Shown here piece by piece: positions 55,933-64,000 of a DNA stretch of 64,000 nucleotides (positions are counted from its first letter, which is position 1; every line of letters starts with the position of its first letter). The position numbers and the translations under genes are program-made. The notes below the pieces were generated by a model. That model ran no database searches and was not told the DNA's origin. It saw nothing but the letters and a program-made list of their open reading frames with translations. The stretch comes from an uncultured Oceanospirillaceae bacterium (GTDB lineage: Bacteria; Pseudomonadota; Gammaproteobacteria; Pseudomonadales; Balneatricaceae): assembly GCA_937136055.1 (NCBI GenBank), contig CAKZOD010000004.1:1-64000 (forward strand). The letters run 5' to 3'.

Positions 55933-56243
55933 TCAAACTCTCTCCATTATCATAGTCTCACTATCACAGAAGCAGTGCGCTGAAGCTGTTCTTCAACACT
56001 TAATGTAAGCTAATTTATAGACTATAAATAACGAAGATAGTTTTGATAAAGATGCTAAGTTAATTCCAACGCGCTTCACATCAGCATAATGACAAAAAAT
56101 TAGATAACTAAGGTAACTTAGCCTCTTGGGTGATATTGCGAAAAAAACTCCACAAGAGGCCAAGTTTCTATTGGTATTTTAACTCCCTGATATATCGTAG
56201 CTTGTCATTTATTTAATAGTACTTGTTAAGAACGAGCACTCTT
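55933..56243. other. 311-bp gene-free region with one strong hairpin
   Basis: Apart from the hairpin at 56115-56166 nothing is recognised. It should contain the promoter of the dioxygenase gene on the minus strand. Confidence 0.5.
56115..56166 (-). terminator. Long-stem hairpin 3' of the lipoprotein gene
   Basis: AACTTAGCCTCTTG (56115-56128) pairs with CAAGAGGCCAAGTT (56153-56166) with one mismatch and a 24-nt loop. It is ~78 bp after the lipoprotein stop on the minus strand. No terminal U run, so the exact role is open. Confidence 0.5.
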
Positions 56244-56582
56244 TCAAAACGACTCCTTTTCCAATTCCACAAAATTAACCACTGTCCCCCACATATGGAA
56301 AGAAGCGTTATCTTTAAGGGGCTTATAACGCCCCTCAACCGCTAATCCATTTTGTTGCAGCTCTGCAGGTATTGGACCATCTAACTTTGCTCCATCATCG
56401 GTGATGATAGCCCAAAAACCACCTTCTAATTGCATGTATACAACTTGCCCTTTAAAAGGTATGCCTGTTTCAACAACATTTTCCACATCATTACTAATTG
56501 TTGTCGAGGGCTTACTTTGTGCTTGGCAACCTAATAAAAATAATGTCGCTAATACAGCGAACATATTCAATATTTTCATCAT
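56244..56582 (-). CDS. Small lipoprotein of unknown function
   Basis: A 112-residue protein with a lipoprotein signal: MKILNMFAVLATLFLLGC, lipidation at C19. The rest (GIPFKGQVVYMQLEGGFWAIITDDGAKLDG) is a short beta-rich domain that might be OB-like. I do not recognise a family. It lies 36 bp downstream of the DUF1501 gene on the same strand, so it may form an operon with DUF1800 and DUF1501. Confidence 0.75.
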   Translation of the reverse strand: MMKILNMFAVLATLFLLGCQAQSKPSTTISNDVENVVETGIPFKGQVVYMQLEGGFWAIITDDGAKLDGPIPAELQQNGLAVEGRYKPLKDNASFHMWGTVVNFVELEKESF

Positions 56583-56618
56583 TAAATCCTCAGATTATTA
56601 ATAAGATTAGTGAGCGCT

Positions 56619-58082
56619 TTAAACAACACCGTTAATCATCCCTAATGGTGCTTGGCTGCTGCGCACATCATAGAAATTGCTAATATTAGGGAACAGCAAG
56701 GGTAATGCTAGTTTATCCACCCCGAACCACATCGCTAATTCTGCATATAATTGATCTGTTGAAGTCGTTGGTATCATTATCCCATCCCCAGCATCTAGAT
56801 TGCTCTTTAAGGCTAAGCTTGGGAATTCACCATACACTTTCCCACCCTTTACAGGGGTTCCCATTACAATCGTATTACCGCCCCAGCCGTGATCACTTCC
56901 ATTACCATTTGAGGTTAAAGTACGGCCAAAATCAGAACCACTAAAAGTGACAACTTCATCCTCAAGCCCTAAGTTTGCTAAAGCAGCCTGAAACTCACCG
57001 AGCGCCTTGCTCAATACTGCTAGCATGCGTTTATGGTTGACTAGTAACTCATCATGATGATCCCAACCTATATAGCGAACAAAAAACGTCTGTTGATTCA
57101 TCCCAAGACGATGTCTTGCAGCAATGGTCTTTGCTACCATTTTTAACTGTTGAGAAAGCTCATGCTCAGAAAAATTACTGTTGATAATGATATTTGAAAT
57201 ACTATCTGTGAAAACCTGATGTTGAGCTTGTGCGCTACGTACTGTGGATAAAAAGCGATCTTGAAAAGGTGCGTTAGCGTAATTATTTGAAAGCATACTT
57301 TCAAAACCTGCTTTAAGCGCATTACGCAACTGAGCATCAGGAGCTGCCGGATCATTTGATGAAATTGTTAAACCAACGCTGCCTTTTTTAGTCACAGCGT
57401 ATTCCGTCGACTCTTTCCCGTTTTGCATGATATTACTCCCTGCAAGGGAGATGTTCATCGAGATTTTATTGTCAGCTTTACTCGGTTGAATAACATCTGC
57501 AAAATCACCGAACCATCCACGGTTAACTCTTTTCCCTGGATTGGAGGTTTGCCAATGTTTAAATTGATCTGAGTGAGACATCAAGCCGACCGGTAAGGAC
57601 GCACTTCCTGCCAAAAACTTTGCTCGGTCCAAGCGCTCAGTCATAGGTCCGATATTTGCGACAAAGGCCAGCTTTTCTTGATCAAACAGCGTTTTAAGCT
57701 CAGGTGCAGATGGGTGCAAACCAAAACTTTTTCCTCGTGCATCTGTAAAACCATTAAGCGGTAAAAGCTCGTTTTTTGGGATGGCCAAGCCCTTTCTAAC
57801 TGCTTGATATTCATTATAATCAGCAGCACTGTTTGGAATCAGCATATTAAAACTGTCTTGGCCGCCATCTAGCATTACAAAAACTAAGCTTTTATTCGCA
57901 GGTGTTACACTCAGTGTTGTAGGTAATGGTACTGTCCCCCCTGATGGCGGAGTAGGCGAACTGTCATCGGGCGCTTTACTACTAGAGCTAAGCTTGCAAC
58001 CTGAGAGCGCTGCAACAGTTGTTAATAGTGCAGCTCCGCCACCTTTTAATACATCGCGCCGACCTATTACTTTATCTTTCAT
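56619..58082 (-). CDS. DUF1501-family protein with Tat/lipoprotein-type leader
   Basis: A 487-residue protein of the DUF1501 family, within the alkaline-phosphatase/sulfatase superfamily. The N-terminus has twin arginines (RR at 8-9, GRRDVLKGG) and a hydrophobic stretch ending ALSGC, giving a possible lipidation site at C29: a Tat-exported lipoprotein. SGSDFGRTLTSNGNGSDHGWGG is the family's conserved late motif. Function unknown. Its ATG overlaps the stop of the DUF1800 gene by one base (TAATG), so translation is coupled. The open frame further upstream lies inside DUF1800 and is ignored. Confidence 0.88.
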   Translation of the reverse strand: MKDKVIGRRDVLKGGGAALLTTVAALSGCKLSSSSKAPDDSSPTPPSGGTVPLPTTLSVTPANKSLVFVMLDGGQDSFNMLIPNSAADYNEYQAVRKGLAIPKNELLPLNGFTDARGKSFGLHPSAPELKTLFDQEKLAFVANIGPMTERLDRAKFLAGSASLPVGLMSHSDQFKHWQTSNPGKRVNRGWFGDFADVIQPSKADNKISMNISLAGSNIMQNGKESTEYAVTKKGSVGLTISSNDPAAPDAQLRNALKAGFESMLSNNYANAPFQDRFLSTVRSAQAQHQVFTDSISNIIINSNFSEHELSQQLKMVAKTIAARHRLGMNQQTFFVRYIGWDHHDELLVNHKRMLAVLSKALGEFQAALANLGLEDEVVTFSGSDFGRTLTSNGNGSDHGWGGNTIVMGTPVKGGKVYGEFPSLALKSNLDAGDGIMIPTTSTDQLYAELAMWFGVDKLALPLLFPNISNFYDVRSSQAPLGMINGVV

Positions 58083-59857
58083 TATTTTTCCCCCAATACA
58101 GCGAAGTCGGCTGAGATAGCTACCATAAAATAGACGGTTTGCACTATCCATGTAGCTGTTTGGTTAGTGATAGTTCCGTTAATATCTGTAGCAAATTGGC
58201 TATAGGCTGCTTTAATTTTCGCTCGCCCTGTAATATTTTTAGAACCTGTTAACAATAAACTTATACGATCAATTAGTTCATCGTGTTTATTAGCATCTAA
58301 GGCTAAAGGTAACTCTGCAGAGAAATCAGGCTTCAGCTTATCAAGGGGAAAAGCAGCTAATTTGGCATAGTCAAGTTCCGGCACATTAAGTATGCTCGGG
58401 TCGCTGTTTACTCGCGTCGATACAGCAGGGTAGGCATCCCCTAATAACCAATCGTACATCAAGTTAACATAAGCAATTGAAGTCGCTGCATTATGCAATT
58501 CAAACTCAGGGGCCACTTTTCCTTGATTTTCAATATCACCATGAGGCGAAAAATCCGGTTTGTAAAAATTGAAGACTGTAGGCGCAGCCAGAGGATGATG
58601 AGCAAGCTGCTCTTTTATTTGATCTCCAACAAGCCATAGTTTATCGCTAGTATTGTTAATTTTAACGGCGCGTAGCAACTGGCACACCCGCAAGGTCGGA
58701 GATTTCAGCTTTTCAGGACTTGCAGCTTCTGGGTGAAGTAAAATAGCGCGAACAGTAGCTGCCATATCACCATTAGTGCCAAAAGCATTAGCCACCGCAC
58801 TAACATAAGCTTTGGAAGGATTTGAAGTCACTAACTGTTGAATCAACTTTTTAGCTATAAATGGCGCTGTATTAGGATGACTGACTAATTTATCCACAAC
58901 CTCGCGGATAGCTGTAGTGCCTCCTACACCTGCGCCTATATTGATATGCCCTTTGAGTAGACTTTTAGCGCCAGTATCATTGAATGCCCCGTCTATCGTC
59001 ATCGGGTTAACCATGTCAACGTATGGAATTCTTTTAAAGGTTTTACTAACATTATCCCCTAAATTAATCGGCTGGTTATTAATATTCAGATCGAGTCCGC
59101 TAGGCCATTCATATAAATAACGAGACGCTTTTATACCGGTAAAAACACGTGCTAACTGTTTGATATCGTTATTGTCATAACTTGGGATATCACCATTCGC
59201 CCCCTGTTTACGGCTTCCATCAGGGTTTAGCTCAAACAACCCGATGGTAAACAGCTGCATAATCTCGCGCGCGTAATTTTCATCAGGGTGGATGTTCTCA
59301 CTCATCACTTCCTTGCGATTATTCATATGAGTTAAATAAACACCCATACAAGGGTGCATACTCACCTTGTAAAGAATATCTGAGTAGCTTCCAAATGCAT
59401 TCTCATAAAAAATATCGTAGTAACTCGCTAAACCGACGCTATCTTGCTCGAGTATGGAGTTCTCAGATACAACTAAAATTTCACTCAGTGCTTGTGCGAT
59501 CCGATGGCGTACTAAATTTCTTCCATCTTCAGCGATTGAAGGCACAGAATTGAGACTTCGCCCCTTACGCAACACTCTATCCCACCAAGCCATTCTAAAA
59601 TAATACTTATAAGGAAGCGCCGGATTGTTACCTCGCCCATTGATATTTGCCTCACCGTGAGCATTTTGTAACAAAGTGCGAAAATAACTCCAGATGGCAT
59701 CTGCGTTGCTTTTAATATTAAAGCTACTATCATGCGCTATCTGCTCATCCAACCAGATAGTGATGCCTTTATTTGCAACATGTTCTAAGAAATCGTAATC
59801 CGCACCTAAAGTAGATTGCATTAAAAATCGAGAAGTATCTTCTAAACTATCAGCCAT
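58082..59857 (-). CDS. DUF1800-family protein
   Basis: A 591-residue DUF1800 protein. It begins with RFLMQSTLGADYDFLEHVANKG, the family's usual N-terminal motif, and contains AYNENFAREIMQLFTIGL-type sequence (NYAREIMQLFTIGLFEL near 194-210). DUF1800 and DUF1501 genes are very often neighbours in marine bacteria; function unknown. No signal peptide is present, and an in-frame stop eight codons upstream rules out an N-terminal extension. Its partner does have a Tat-type leader. The ribosome site is weak. Confidence 0.87.
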   Translation of the reverse strand: MADSLEDTSRFLMQSTLGADYDFLEHVANKGITIWLDEQIAHDSSFNIKSNADAIWSYFRTLLQNAHGEANINGRGNNPALPYKYYFRMAWWDRVLRKGRSLNSVPSIAEDGRNLVRHRIAQALSEILVVSENSILEQDSVGLASYYDIFYENAFGSYSDILYKVSMHPCMGVYLTHMNNRKEVMSENIHPDENYAREIMQLFTIGLFELNPDGSRKQGANGDIPSYDNNDIKQLARVFTGIKASRYLYEWPSGLDLNINNQPINLGDNVSKTFKRIPYVDMVNPMTIDGAFNDTGAKSLLKGHINIGAGVGGTTAIREVVDKLVSHPNTAPFIAKKLIQQLVTSNPSKAYVSAVANAFGTNGDMAATVRAILLHPEAASPEKLKSPTLRVCQLLRAVKINNTSDKLWLVGDQIKEQLAHHPLAAPTVFNFYKPDFSPHGDIENQGKVAPEFELHNAATSIAYVNLMYDWLLGDAYPAVSTRVNSDPSILNVPELDYAKLAAFPLDKLKPDFSAELPLALDANKHDELIDRISLLLTGSKNITGRAKIKAAYSQFATDINGTITNQTATWIVQTVYFMVAISADFAVLGEK

Positions 59858-60196
59858 AATATAAAACCAATTTGAACATTAAAAAGGTTAGGACAATCCT
59901 AATGTGGCACACGATATAGGGAACTCTAAAATAGTCAATGATGACAATTTACTTTCAAGCCATTTACTAAAAATAATTAATTGTCATTAGCGTTGAGTAC
60001 TAATTCATGTGGGAAGGCTGAAATTAGGAAGGCTGTAAGTTTAATGCTAATTGATTACTTGTCATCGAATGCCTACCATCAACACAGACACCTATCAACA
60101 GTATTAATCCTATATTCAGAACACTCTCAAGTTTGCCATTTTTCAATGAAAGTGGTTTTCAACATTGTTCTATAAATAAATGCACATTTCAAAGAG
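59858..60196. other. 339-bp gene-free region between leftward genes
   Basis: A+T-rich, between the end of the solute-binding-protein gene and the DUF1800 start. No terminator or strong promoter is recognised. Confidence 0.4.
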
Positions 60197-61054
60197 CTAC
60201 AACCCTTGATGAGTCAACTTTAGGTAAAACGTTTTTATGATTTTATCAACCTCACCCTGTTGTATCATTTTAAACATTTGCTGATCAAAGGCTTGGGCGT
60301 CTTGAAAATGAGGAGATTTTTTTGAAAGCGTTAAATATACCGCGGTTGGTTTTTTGTACCGATACTTCGCTTTTGATATACCTTGATAATTATCATCTTT
60401 AAGTAATTGGTAATCTACTTGTGACTCAGTGCCTATAAAAGCATCAATTCGCTTTTTTCTTAGCATGGCTATTAACTGGTTATTCTCTGATACTTCTATT
60501 TTTTTCAAATGATAACTTTTATCGAACGCTTCAAAGTACTTTACGCCAACAACAACGCCAATTGAGTAATCATATAAATCACCAAAGCTATTGATAGCAA
60601 CCTTTGGTTTTAGCTCTGAATTGATATCTAAGGTATAAAATACTTTATTTGATTGCGTTTTATAAGCTGGTGCGATGAAGTGTAAGTAATCTCCCCTATC
60701 TCCCTTATTAAGCACACCCGGTAACAGATCTATTTTTCCAGCTGACATCAGCTTCAAGCAGCGCTTCCAAGGGCAAACTTTAAACTTAAGAGCCAGCCCC
60801 ATTTTAGCCGCAAGGGATTTTATAATCTCAACATTAATACCAGACATTACTTGGCCTGATGTTATATTCCAAGGTGGAAACTCATCCAGACCAACCGTCA
60901 AAACCGTTTTGTTAGTAGAATTGTTTGCATAGCTATTCAAAGAAATAACCAACATTAGCACAGCGAAAAAAGTGTTAGTAAGTGATATTGAACATAGAGC
61001 AGGGATACCCAGCTGACATTTCTTTCTCGTGTTTCCATTTAAGGCTTTTATCAT
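60197..61054 (-). CDS. Periplasmic solute-binding protein, amino-acid (bac_3) type
   Basis: A 285-residue protein of the extracellular family-3 binding-protein fold. A long, slightly atypical leader (hydrophobic residues ~26-43, ending SYA) precedes TVGLDEFPPWNITSGQVMSGINVEII. It lacks an ABC transporter next to it, so it may be a stand-alone sensor protein or feed a transporter elsewhere. The ligand-binding arginine of classic amino-acid receptors is not obvious. Low confidence on ligand. Confidence 0.8.
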   Translation of the reverse strand: MIKALNGNTRKKCQLGIPALCSISLTNTFFAVLMLVISLNSYANNSTNKTVLTVGLDEFPPWNITSGQVMSGINVEIIKSLAAKMGLALKFKVCPWKRCLKLMSAGKIDLLPGVLNKGDRGDYLHFIAPAYKTQSNKVFYTLDINSELKPKVAINSFGDLYDYSIGVVVGVKYFEAFDKSYHLKKIEVSENNQLIAMLRKKRIDAFIGTESQVDYQLLKDDNYQGISKAKYRYKKPTAVYLTLSKKSPHFQDAQAFDQQMFKMIQQGEVDKIIKTFYLKLTHQGL

Positions 61055-61291
61055 CAGGTTACCTACTACATGTTACCTATAAGACTTTACTTACAACAAA
61101 ATGGTACTGCAAAACACTATTGTTTTTACTGAAGTAATCATAGATATCCTAACGAGATTAAATCGCACCTCTAAGAGCAACTTCATCGTTATTCAGCTTA
61201 CAACAACACAAAAAGAATAGACCAATAGTTGAATTGAGTACAATTTCAACGCCCATTATTCAATATATTAATAATGCCTTATTGGCAAAAG

Positions 61292-61329
61292 ACCATCAGT
61301 CTCTTAATATCAAATTAGAGACCACTGGT
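61292..61329. promoter_or_regulatory. Candidate TetR operator, 38-bp symmetric site
   Basis: ACCA-N3-GTCTCT-N12-AGAGAC-N3-TGGT is fully symmetric: ten complementary pairs in register. It ends 22 bp before the TetR start codon, where an autoregulatory operator would lie. Confidence 0.55.
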
Positions 61330-61351
61330 TACTTACAGATGAGAGGCGATA

Positions 61352-62002
61352 ATGAATTGGCAACGCGCAACAACCGATGAAAAGAAGAGTGAGAGAAAGA
61401 TTGCGATTTACGAGGCAACCCTGACACTCTTTAAACAAAAGGGCTATGACAAAGTAAGCTTTAACGGTATTGCTTCACAGGCGGGCTTTACTAAATCAAA
61501 TATGTACCGCTATTTCAGCTCTAAAGAAGAAATTTTTCTAAGTATCTTTGCTGACCTATTTCAAAGTTGGTTCGAAGATATATTCGCAACGCTTAAGTCT
61601 CAGCCCCAAAATATAGAAGCAGCCGATTTTGCTAAACAATGGACCAAGTCCTATGCAGCTCATCAGCAATTTTTAGATTTAACACCAATCCTGTTTACCT
61701 CTTTGGAAAGTAATAGTGCTTATGAACAATTGCTAGATTTTAAAACGCTTTCTTTGGACCTTCTTTACCAACTCGCTGTTGAGATTAGCCGTATTTACCC
61801 AGCACTCCAAGGTGAAAAGCCATTCCAGTTTTTGACTTTAAGTTTCGCTGCCACAGCAAACTACTGGGCGGCACAGACCCAACAAAATGAAGCGCTTGAA
61901 AAGATCTATCAATTAGATCAATTTCAAGCGCTAAAACCTAATTTTGAAAAAAGCCTTAGCGACTCAATCACCATTATTATCAAAGGCTTAAAAGCCGATT
62001 AA
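61352..62002 (+). CDS. TetR-family transcriptional regulator
   Basis: A 216-residue TetR regulator. The HTH (residues ~15-62) reads AIYEATLTLFKQKGYDKVSFNGIASQAGFTKSNMYRYFSSKEEIF, split here as the typical TetR pattern. The C-terminal helical ligand domain is poorly conserved, as usual. The SRPBCC gene follows 74 bp later on the same strand and is the natural target, with autoregulation at the palindrome upstream. Confidence 0.9.
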   Translation: MNWQRATTDEKKSERKIAIYEATLTLFKQKGYDKVSFNGIASQAGFTKSNMYRYFSSKEEIFLSIFADLFQSWFEDIFATLKSQPQNIEAADFAKQWTKSYAAHQQFLDLTPILFTSLESNSAYEQLLDFKTLSLDLLYQLAVEISRIYPALQGEKPFQFLTLSFAATANYWAAQTQQNEALEKIYQLDQFQALKPNFEKSLSDSITIIIKGLKAD

Positions 62003-62076
62003 AAACTACTTTAATATTCAAACATAGCTGTTGTCTGTATTAAAAATACTGAGCTAACTAATAAAAGGTACACACC

Positions 62077-62583
62077 ATGACACACCATATTGAGCAAACC
62101 CTAAAAGTTAATGTTCCAGCCAGTCAGCTTTGGAAGGTAATGGAGGATTTCGCCAGTGTTGAACAATTCGCCACAACCATAAAATCTTCTCCCGTTATCA
62201 ACGGCATTGAATCTGGATTAGGCGCTAAGCGCAAATGCACATTTAACGATGGCTCCAGCTTGGTTGAAGAAATTGTAGCCTTCGAAGAAGGACAAAGTTT
62301 CACAATGGAGCTTTCTGAATATACGCTGCCTTTAAAAAGCATGTCTGCTCAAATGAAAGTGACGCCCATCAATGAAAATAGCAGCGAGTTACAAATGTCA
62401 GCTGACTTTGTGGTAAAAGCAGGGCCGCTGGGATGGCTAATGGGATTTTTGCTAATGAAACCCATGATGAAAGGCGTTTTCACCAAACTAATGACCGGCC
62501 TTGCCTATCATACAACAACGGGGAAAAGAATCGGTGATGAGCTGCCAACTAAAGATGAACTAACGGCTCTGATTGTCAATTAA
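62077..62583 (+). CDS. SRPBCC-family (polyketide-cyclase/START-like) protein
   Basis: A 168-residue single-domain protein of the Bet v 1-like helix-grip fold. Opening with HHIEQTLKVNVPASQLWKVMEDFASVEQF, it has the usual N-terminal strand and two small helices; the long C-terminal helix covers ~130-165. Such proteins bind hydrophobic ligands in a cavity; some are cyclases. No catalytic residues can be named. Paired with the TetR gene, it may bind or modify the inducer. AAAGG ribosome site. Confidence 0.85.
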   Translation: MTHHIEQTLKVNVPASQLWKVMEDFASVEQFATTIKSSPVINGIESGLGAKRKCTFNDGSSLVEEIVAFEEGQSFTMELSEYTLPLKSMSAQMKVTPINENSSELQMSADFVVKAGPLGWLMGFLLMKPMMKGVFTKLMTGLAYHTTTGKRIGDELPTKDELTALIVN

Positions 62584-63033
62584 CCGCTGCAAAATTTAAA
62601 CTTAATAACACGCCCTGCACTTCGCACCTCATTGCTTGACTCGCTGTTACTCAAGTCATTTCACGATGAACGTAAACACATCAGCAGTTTGCAATTGCTT
62701 CTAATGGCGGGGCTTTTTGAATCAGAAACGTGGCTTTGTCAAAGGCTTACAATAAACCCAACCAACATAACTCTAATATTGCCAAATCTAGTGTAACTAC
62801 TTATTAAGAAATAGCATTAAACAAAATCAACATGCCACACAAGCTGCAATGATTAATCTTAAGCAACGAGTTAGAGGTCAAAAAAATCTTGGTTCTATGG
62901 CCATTTGCTATATGGCGCAATGCAACTTCATGTGATTGCGCTAGTATCAACTCCATTAATTACCCACTCTTATCTACTATTTATCTGGCCTGATTTGCAA
63001 TCCCAAACAGTGCCTATCCAGTTGTGAGGATGT
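62584..63033. other. 450-bp gene-free region before the GAF-LuxR gene
   Basis: No gene or clear regulatory element. CTTGA and TCAAG (around 62636-62657) form a weak hairpin after the SRPBCC gene. Confidence 0.4.
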
Positions 63034-63981
63034 ATGATCGATCAAGCGCTTCCCAATGTTCCTGATAAACTGCTGGATAAATGGCAAGAGATGATCAATT
63101 TACTGGCGCGCTTAACTCATACGCCTGCCGTGTTAATCACCCATGTGCAGATTGATCAAATTAGCGTATTTCTCAAAAGCAACAACGATACAAATCCTTT
63201 TGCTTCACAAGGGTTTCAAAAACGAGTGAGCGGCCATTATTGCGATCGTGTGGTTGCCACCCAGCAACCTCTACTGATCAAAAATGCCAAACGTGAACAG
63301 CACTGGCAAGATAGCCCAGCCCTTGAAAAAGGCATGCAATTCTATCTAGGCCTCCCACTTGTGTGGCCAAATCAAACTGCCTTCGGCACAATTTGTATCA
63401 TGGATCTAGACGAAGATAATCAAGCCTTGGATTACTTACAGCTGATGGAAGTGTTTCAATCCCTGATTAATCACGATCTTAAGCTTTTAATGAATAACCA
63501 GCGACAACATCGGCAACAAAAATTGACCGAACAACAAATGAAGGAGCTTGATGCCCAACTCGCGCAACAAAGTAATCATTTAGCAGAGACCAATACGGCA
63601 TTGCGAGTGCTATTGCGTCAGCGAGAAGCCGAAAGGGAAATTGTTGAGCAAGAAACCCAGCAGGCAATCATAGACTCTTTAACGCCTTTTATTGAGCAGT
63701 TGGAAACAAGCTTATCAAATGATCAACAACGCCAAATGCTTTGCGCCATGCGCGAGCAGCTTATTGGGGAAAAGCAGGTTAATTTACTAGCAAGCATCAA
63801 CTTTAGTGCCACTGAAAAAAAGATCATTCAGCAGATAAAAAGCGGTAGCTCCAGTAAAGCGATTGCAGAGCTGCTTTTCATTTCCAAAAAGACGGTCGAT
63901 TTTCACCGTCAAAATATTCGCAAAAAGCTCGGCTTAACAAGTTCTCACACTAGCCTTAATAAATACTTGATTGAAAACTAA
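63034..63981 (+). CDS. GAF-domain LuxR-type regulator
   Basis: A 315-residue regulator. An N-terminal GAF-like domain (residues ~15-150, with FYLGLPLVWPNQTAFGTICIMD, the typical central strands) is followed by a glutamine-rich coiled coil (~155-215) and a C-terminal LuxR/GerE HTH (~248-312, KAIAELLFISKKTVDFHRQNIRKKLGL). No receiver is present, so the signal must reach it through the GAF domain. The start at 63034 follows GTGAGGATGT. No clear target in the window. Confidence 0.87.
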   Translation: MIDQALPNVPDKLLDKWQEMINLLARLTHTPAVLITHVQIDQISVFLKSNNDTNPFASQGFQKRVSGHYCDRVVATQQPLLIKNAKREQHWQDSPALEKGMQFYLGLPLVWPNQTAFGTICIMDLDEDNQALDYLQLMEVFQSLINHDLKLLMNNQRQHRQQKLTEQQMKELDAQLAQQSNHLAETNTALRVLLRQREAEREIVEQETQQAIIDSLTPFIEQLETSLSNDQQRQMLCAMREQLIGEKQVNLLASINFSATEKKIIQQIKSGSSSKAIAELLFISKKTVDFHRQNIRKKLGLTSSHTSLNKYLIEN

Positions 63982-64000
63982 GATGCCTAACACTCTAACT

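Noticed and set aside
1..64000. CRISPR array, tRNA/rRNA genes, insertion sequences, phage or defence genes
   Set aside because: I looked for repeat-spacer arrays, tRNA arms, transposase and phage motifs on both strands by eye and found none. A dedicated tRNA and repeat scan would be decisive.

Overview
This 64 kb window looks like chromosome from a marine heterotrophic gammaproteobacterium, probably of the Oceanospirillales type. That is inference from moderate A+T content, the gammaproteobacterial order lptG-lptF / pepA-holC / valS, a periplasmic nitrate reductase operon of the napEFDABC type, and many uptake and catabolic genes for small organic nitrogen and carboxylate compounds. I see no tRNA, rRNA, CRISPR array, insertion sequence or phage gene.

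Layout. 0.1-5.5 kb: EamA exporter, LRR-protein kinase, LysR regulator, D-amino-acid transaminase-like enzyme and a YkvI-like membrane protein. 5.6-8.5 kb: a decay zone with a broken LysR gene, an intact FAD amine oxidase, an N-terminally truncated cupin, two adjacent ~98 bp imperfect palindromes and the C-terminal stump of an old-yellow-enzyme gene. 9.0-17 kb: a nucleoside uptake and cleavage operon read leftward (BMP binding protein, ABC ATPase, two permeases, ribokinase-family kinase, nucleoside hydrolase, isopenicillin-N-synthase-like 2OG oxygenase). 17.2-19.2 kb: Sel1-repeat, RDD and GFA genes. 19.4-29 kb: core genes lptG, lptF, pepA, holC and valS, with an oxidase+cupin pair sitting between holC and valS. 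29.1-31.5 kb: class III aminotransferase with a divergent LysR gene.

31.6-36.5 kb: napEFDABC behind a Fur-like site, a perfect FNR-type site and a perfect leader palindrome. 36.8-41.7 kb: a leftward four-gene phosphorelay (membrane PAS kinase, single-domain receiver, short kinase, receiver-GGDEF-EAL) ending in c-di-GMP metabolism. 42.5-49.8 kb: a sulfatase, a tripartite tricarboxylate transporter (TctCBA) and a CaiB-type CoA transferase, with a divergent LysR gene. 50-56 kb: OprD-like porin, LuxR regulator, histone-deacetylase-like amidohydrolase, cupin, BKACE-family enzyme and a Tat-type intradiol dioxygenase. 56.2-59.9 kb: lipoprotein, DUF1501 and DUF1800, the last two translationally coupled. 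60.2-64 kb: solute-binding protein, TetR+SRPBCC pair and a GAF-LuxR regulator.

How the genes work together. The accessory parts form separate uptake-plus-catabolism modules, most with their own LysR, LuxR or TetR regulator: oxidation of amines or amino acids, nucleoside salvage, and import plus CoA activation of a carboxylate that may carry a sulfate ester. I found no single system that is clearly new. The best candidates for a second look are the nucleoside operon with a built-in 2OG oxygenase, the CoA-transferase/TTT/sulfatase module, the DUF1501/DUF1800 pair in which only one member has an export signal, and a set of long unrelated palindromes placed mostly just 3' of leftward operons.
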